DNA from: Brugia malayi
Lineage: Eukaryota > Nematoda > Chromadorea > Rhabditida > Onchocercidae
Reading direction: 5' to 3'
Length of the DNA: 64,000 nucleotides
Assembly: GCF_000002995.4 (NCBI RefSeq)
Contig: NW_025062476.1
Span: 10,662,501 to 10,726,500, forward strand
The stretch's first letter is position 1; every line of letters starts with the position of its first letter. Below, piece after piece: positions 60,301-64,000 of the stretch. The translations under genes were made by a program, and so were the position numbers. The notes under the pieces were generated by a model that worked only from the letters and a program-made list of their open reading frames with translations, was not told where the DNA came from and searched no databases.

Positions 60301-63300
60301 TAGGCATTTTCTTTCGTACTTTATCTTCTTAAAGTATCATACTTTTTAAGCATAATTCTTTATTTAAACATTATGCTGTTGCTATTGAAATTTTTATATT
60401 TGCTTGGAGGAAATAAAATAAAATTGAAATCTCTTTCTATCGCTTTAAATGCACATTTTTCTATCAATTAACCTAACTTAATTAATTAATCGATAGTTAA
60501 TTCACGTCTTCTCATTTCTCTCTCTCTCTCTCTCTCTCTCTCCCTCTGTAATCTTAACATTTCATATATCAACTATGAACGATTTGCTGATTATTGCTAT
60601 TTTCAAATTGTCTAATTATTTTCATTTATATTTTTTTCCATTTCTGTTTTATTTCATCCACTTCAAAAATTTACTTAAAAATTTGTGACATGTCAAAAAT
60701 CATTTGATAATTCTTCAAAATTTTCAATGGAATACGATCATTGATGAAGCAAAGTTAATTTAGCATCCTAAATTACGATTGATGGATTAATCAAATGTCT
60801 TCATGCTTCAAAATAAAAGTAAAGAAATTTGAAAAAATTCCTAAACATTGAATTAAAGTTTTCAGTAACAAAATTGATCTTTCGGATAAATTATGCATAT
60901 TGCTAGATATCTCGAGAATATAGATGAGAAAATAACATTAAATTCATAACCATTTGTTATTAATTCATTTTCAAATATTAGCCTAAATATGAACTGCTAA
61001 TATTTCCATTTTCGGTTCCTTTCGCCTTCTTTACCGGAATAAAAGAAAGCAACCGTTAATGTAAACGGTCCTTTTATTGATTGACATTGTCACATATATA
61101 TGTAAGTTTAAAAATGAATTCATATGGTTCATTCTATACTTATTTGTCAACAATTATTGCTATCCAATTCCGGTTCACTTTACAATTGATTACAACCGGT
61201 TCCAGTATGACAAATTATTTGTTAGCCTAATTGTCACTGATAAAAATATGATTATTAAATAAGTACTAGTGAAAATAATCATATCAAACCCATATGATTT
61301 CCTTTTTTATTTATTAATACGCAACAACGACAATTTTCCATAAACAAAATCAATCATTCTAATATAACTATCATTTATTTTGTATATTAGTATGATAATA
61401 GCTATTTGATAATAAGTCATATAGATAGATCGGTGACTAAGCTCTTAACAAAATTTAAAAAATGGAGAAGCGAATTTAATCAGTTAGTAAATTATCTACG
61501 AATAATAATATAATATACTTCCTTCAATGCATCTGTGTATTCGAACATCCTTTGATTTCATATTATCTAATTTTTTTTTTTAATTAATATTTATTCTCTT
61601 CAATAAAAGTGATCGTTTATCATGAAATAACTCTTCCATTTCAATTATTCAAATATTTATTTACTAAATAAAAAGCTTTAATCCAATTATTTACTTGCTT
61701 GATAGAATTTCTCTCATGTGAGAAATATTCTTTCACATAATAAAAATATTATCACAATGAGCTAAATAAATTAATAAGAAACACTTCATGAATGATAGTA
61801 TCATTTTTATCATTACTACTTTATCAATTATCATATCGTTATCAGTTTACATTTAAATACATCTATCTGTATTTATATGCATTTATATGCTATGTCAGTT
61901 ATAAGAGTAATAAATCAAACGAGTTTAGCCTAGCTACAGCCACTTAAAGACTCATTTCGTTGACATCAGTCCTTTTAACTTTATCAGCTTTCCAATAATG
62001 CCTTACTATAGCAAATGCTCAATTTTCAGAATTTTTTCTCCTCTCTTCTTTCTCTCATTTTTCTTTATACCACTTAAAATCTTACATATTTGAAGTGTTA
62101 GTGTTGAAGTAATTAATGATCGCTTTACTCCAATAGCACCATTTATCAATATATTTTCGAGTAATGAAAGTAGTATCAGTAATTAATTAATTCATTGGAA
62201 TGACTCATTACTGAAACAAATTGATAGATGTGATAATTTCAGTGATAATCAAATTGAATGAGTATTTTTTGATCGATTTTTGCAAGAAAATTATCACCAT
62301 CTTTCACACCACAACTGCTCTATGTACTTTATTTGCTAATTTTTTTTTCTCTTAAACAATCATTACTTATCTTAGTACACAATTCTTATTCCTTCCGTAT
62401 ACGTTATCTATTCTCTGATACGGTTACCTTTTCATGCAATAATTGCTATTCCTAAACTTTTCGGAATTCTTCTTACGATTCCTATTTGCAATTTTCATCA
62501 ATTTAAAGACAAAATAAAGACTTTAGAATAAATCTTTATTTCTTTATGCTTATATTGAAAGTTGGCTTTTACGGAAATTTTTTTTAAAGTGGAAGGTAAC
62601 TTAACATTTTTGCAGTGTCTGTTTTTATTTGAAGATTGTTCTCAGTAAAAAACGATTATATTTATTTTATGTGCATACATACACATATATATTTTTTCTT
62701 AGTGAATTCAATAATGTCACACCTGTGCCTCTTATAGATATTTTTTTACAATCTACGCATGAATCACTTTTAAAAGCTTGAAATTTGATCATATCTTATG
62801 CATGTCTTGGGAATATATGGAACTAAATAACTAGTTTTTTGATAAATTTGTTACTTTGCATGATTTTGACACTTACTACTGGCAAACTTCTAATCGAATA
62901 CTGGAATTTTCAGTTTAATTTAAAATTTAATTCAAAACATTTTAGCTTCTCAGCTATTTGTCATTAATCTTTACTGCGAACAATTGGCTAAATGCTAATT
63001 TTTTTCACGTCTTTCAAAAAAAAAGAAAAAACGCTATTTCACATCTTTCAAATGTTTTTGTTTGATAAACTTTCACTTAAAAAAATAAATAAAACAGATA
63101 AAAACGAGTATCAATTTCTTAATAATATAAACTGCAAATTTGATCAATTGCCATTGAGTAGATATTTGTTTCTGATCCTATATGAATGATAATAATTTAT
63201 TAAAATCGGATTCAATTTCGATATTTTCCTTTATCGCTTTTACTATATTTTACTTTCATATTCATTCGTTTCAAATATACAAAAATTAGTTCATTAACAA

Positions 63301-63915
63301 TATGCTACTGAGTTGTATAAAAAAAAAGGAAATGGTTTTACTTAAAATTAAGACTTAAAATTCTCATTATCCTAACTTTTGATCAAATCAAATGAGAGGT
63401 TTGGTATAGAGCAAAAAGAGAAAAGAATTTTCTTTTTTTTCTTAACAATTGGCTAATTTGGAATAATTTATTTGAAATATTATAATGAAAGATTTGAAAA
63501 AATTTTAAATAGTAATTAAGCGTTCTTGTGAAAAACTATAAAAGTTTCATATTATAAGATTAGAGGATGAGTGATAAACTGATAATTTCCTTCAATTAGC
63601 AATGAGTTTTAGCATTTTCCTGATAATCTCATAAACTTTTGAAAGTTGTCACTTTCAGACTAATTTTTATATTGACTCTATGCTTACTTTGATCGATAAG
63701 CTACTACTATCACTTGTGACCACAATGGTGATAACACCATAATCAGTGAAGCAACAGTGATACTTTACAAACAATGCTAACAATTCATATTCTATTTTTA
63801 GCAGAACAAAGAAGAAAAAATGGCAATAGTCATTAGCTCATAGTATTTTTACCGCTCAATAAGCATTTAATTGTTTCGTAATTTAAGACTCATTTTTTCG
63901 CTTTTCCATAGTATC
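57338..63915. other. Long AT-rich region without recognised genes
   Basis: About 6.5 kb with no supportable exon set. It includes an AAT-type degenerate patch (57536-57690), a long poly-T (60090-60112) and a TC microsatellite (60518-60544). Confidence 0.45.
60518..60544. repeat. TC microsatellite
   Basis: About twelve TC units followed by CCCTCTG. Confidence 0.9.
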
Positions 63916-63919
63916 TTAG

Positions 63920-64000
63920 TAGAATCCAGCAAGTGCAACGACGGAATCCAATAAGTGCAGCAATAGAATCCAGCAAGTGCAACGACGGAATCCAATAAGT
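63920..64000. repeat. 22-bp tandem repeat running off the window
   Basis: Units GAATCCAGCAAGTGCAACGA + CG and GAATCCAATAAGTGCAGCAA + TA alternate, so the array is a 44-base dimer. It begins near 63921 and is cut by the window end, so its true length is unknown. Confidence 0.9.

Noticed and set aside
1..64000. tRNA and rRNA genes
   Set aside because: I looked for A/B-box and conserved rRNA strings on both strands and saw none that fold convincingly; a tRNAscan run would settle this.

Overview
This is AT-rich animal nuclear DNA with small exons, short introns that end almost always in TTTCAG/TTNCAG, and long gene-poor stretches. A cuticlin (ZP-domain) gene, a pair of nematode-type serpentine receptor genes and remains of LTR retrotransposons (probably BEL/Pao) point to a nematode. 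The base composition and gene density would fit a filarial or other spirurid worm, but that is inference. All gene models below were spliced by hand from the sequence, with reading phase checked at every junction.

Layout. 1-5320 is gene-poor. 5321-7611 and 9141-11395 (+) are two tandem, diverged paralogs of an unrecognised coiled-coil protein. 13399-14389 (-) is a small secreted Cys-rich protein. 17345-24336 (+) is the RING/coiled-coil ubiquitin ligase TRAIP, with about 3.5 kb of degenerate AAT repeat in its fifth intron. 26942-30355 (+) is a cuticlin-type ZP protein with a furin site and a membrane anchor. 31061-32106 (-) is a 68-residue IQ-motif protein resembling neurogranin. 33.5-39.7 kb holds LTR-retrotransposon debris: two near-identical LTRs in opposite orientation and a broken gag-like region. 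41.5-47.4 kb holds two divergently transcribed serpentine receptor genes in a large inverted duplication. 53553-57162 (+) is a UBASH3/Sts-like histidine-phosphatase-fold protein whose catalytic His is replaced by Asn. From 57.2 kb to the end only repeats and AT-rich DNA are visible.

The genes look unrelated in function: genome maintenance (TRAIP), cuticle (cuticlin), sensory signalling (receptors), probable calmodulin binding (IQ protein), a probable pseudophosphatase, and orphans. The most informative structure is the receptor pair. Exons 1-4 and their introns are almost identical between the two arms, while the last exon is clearly diverged and sits beyond a sharp breakpoint, beside a decayed copy of that exon. 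This suggests gene conversion or chimera formation between old inverted paralogs. Other notable items are the pseudophosphatase, the neurogranin-like protein, a duplicated splice donor in TRAIP, a coding minisatellite in the cuticlin and several perfect hairpins.
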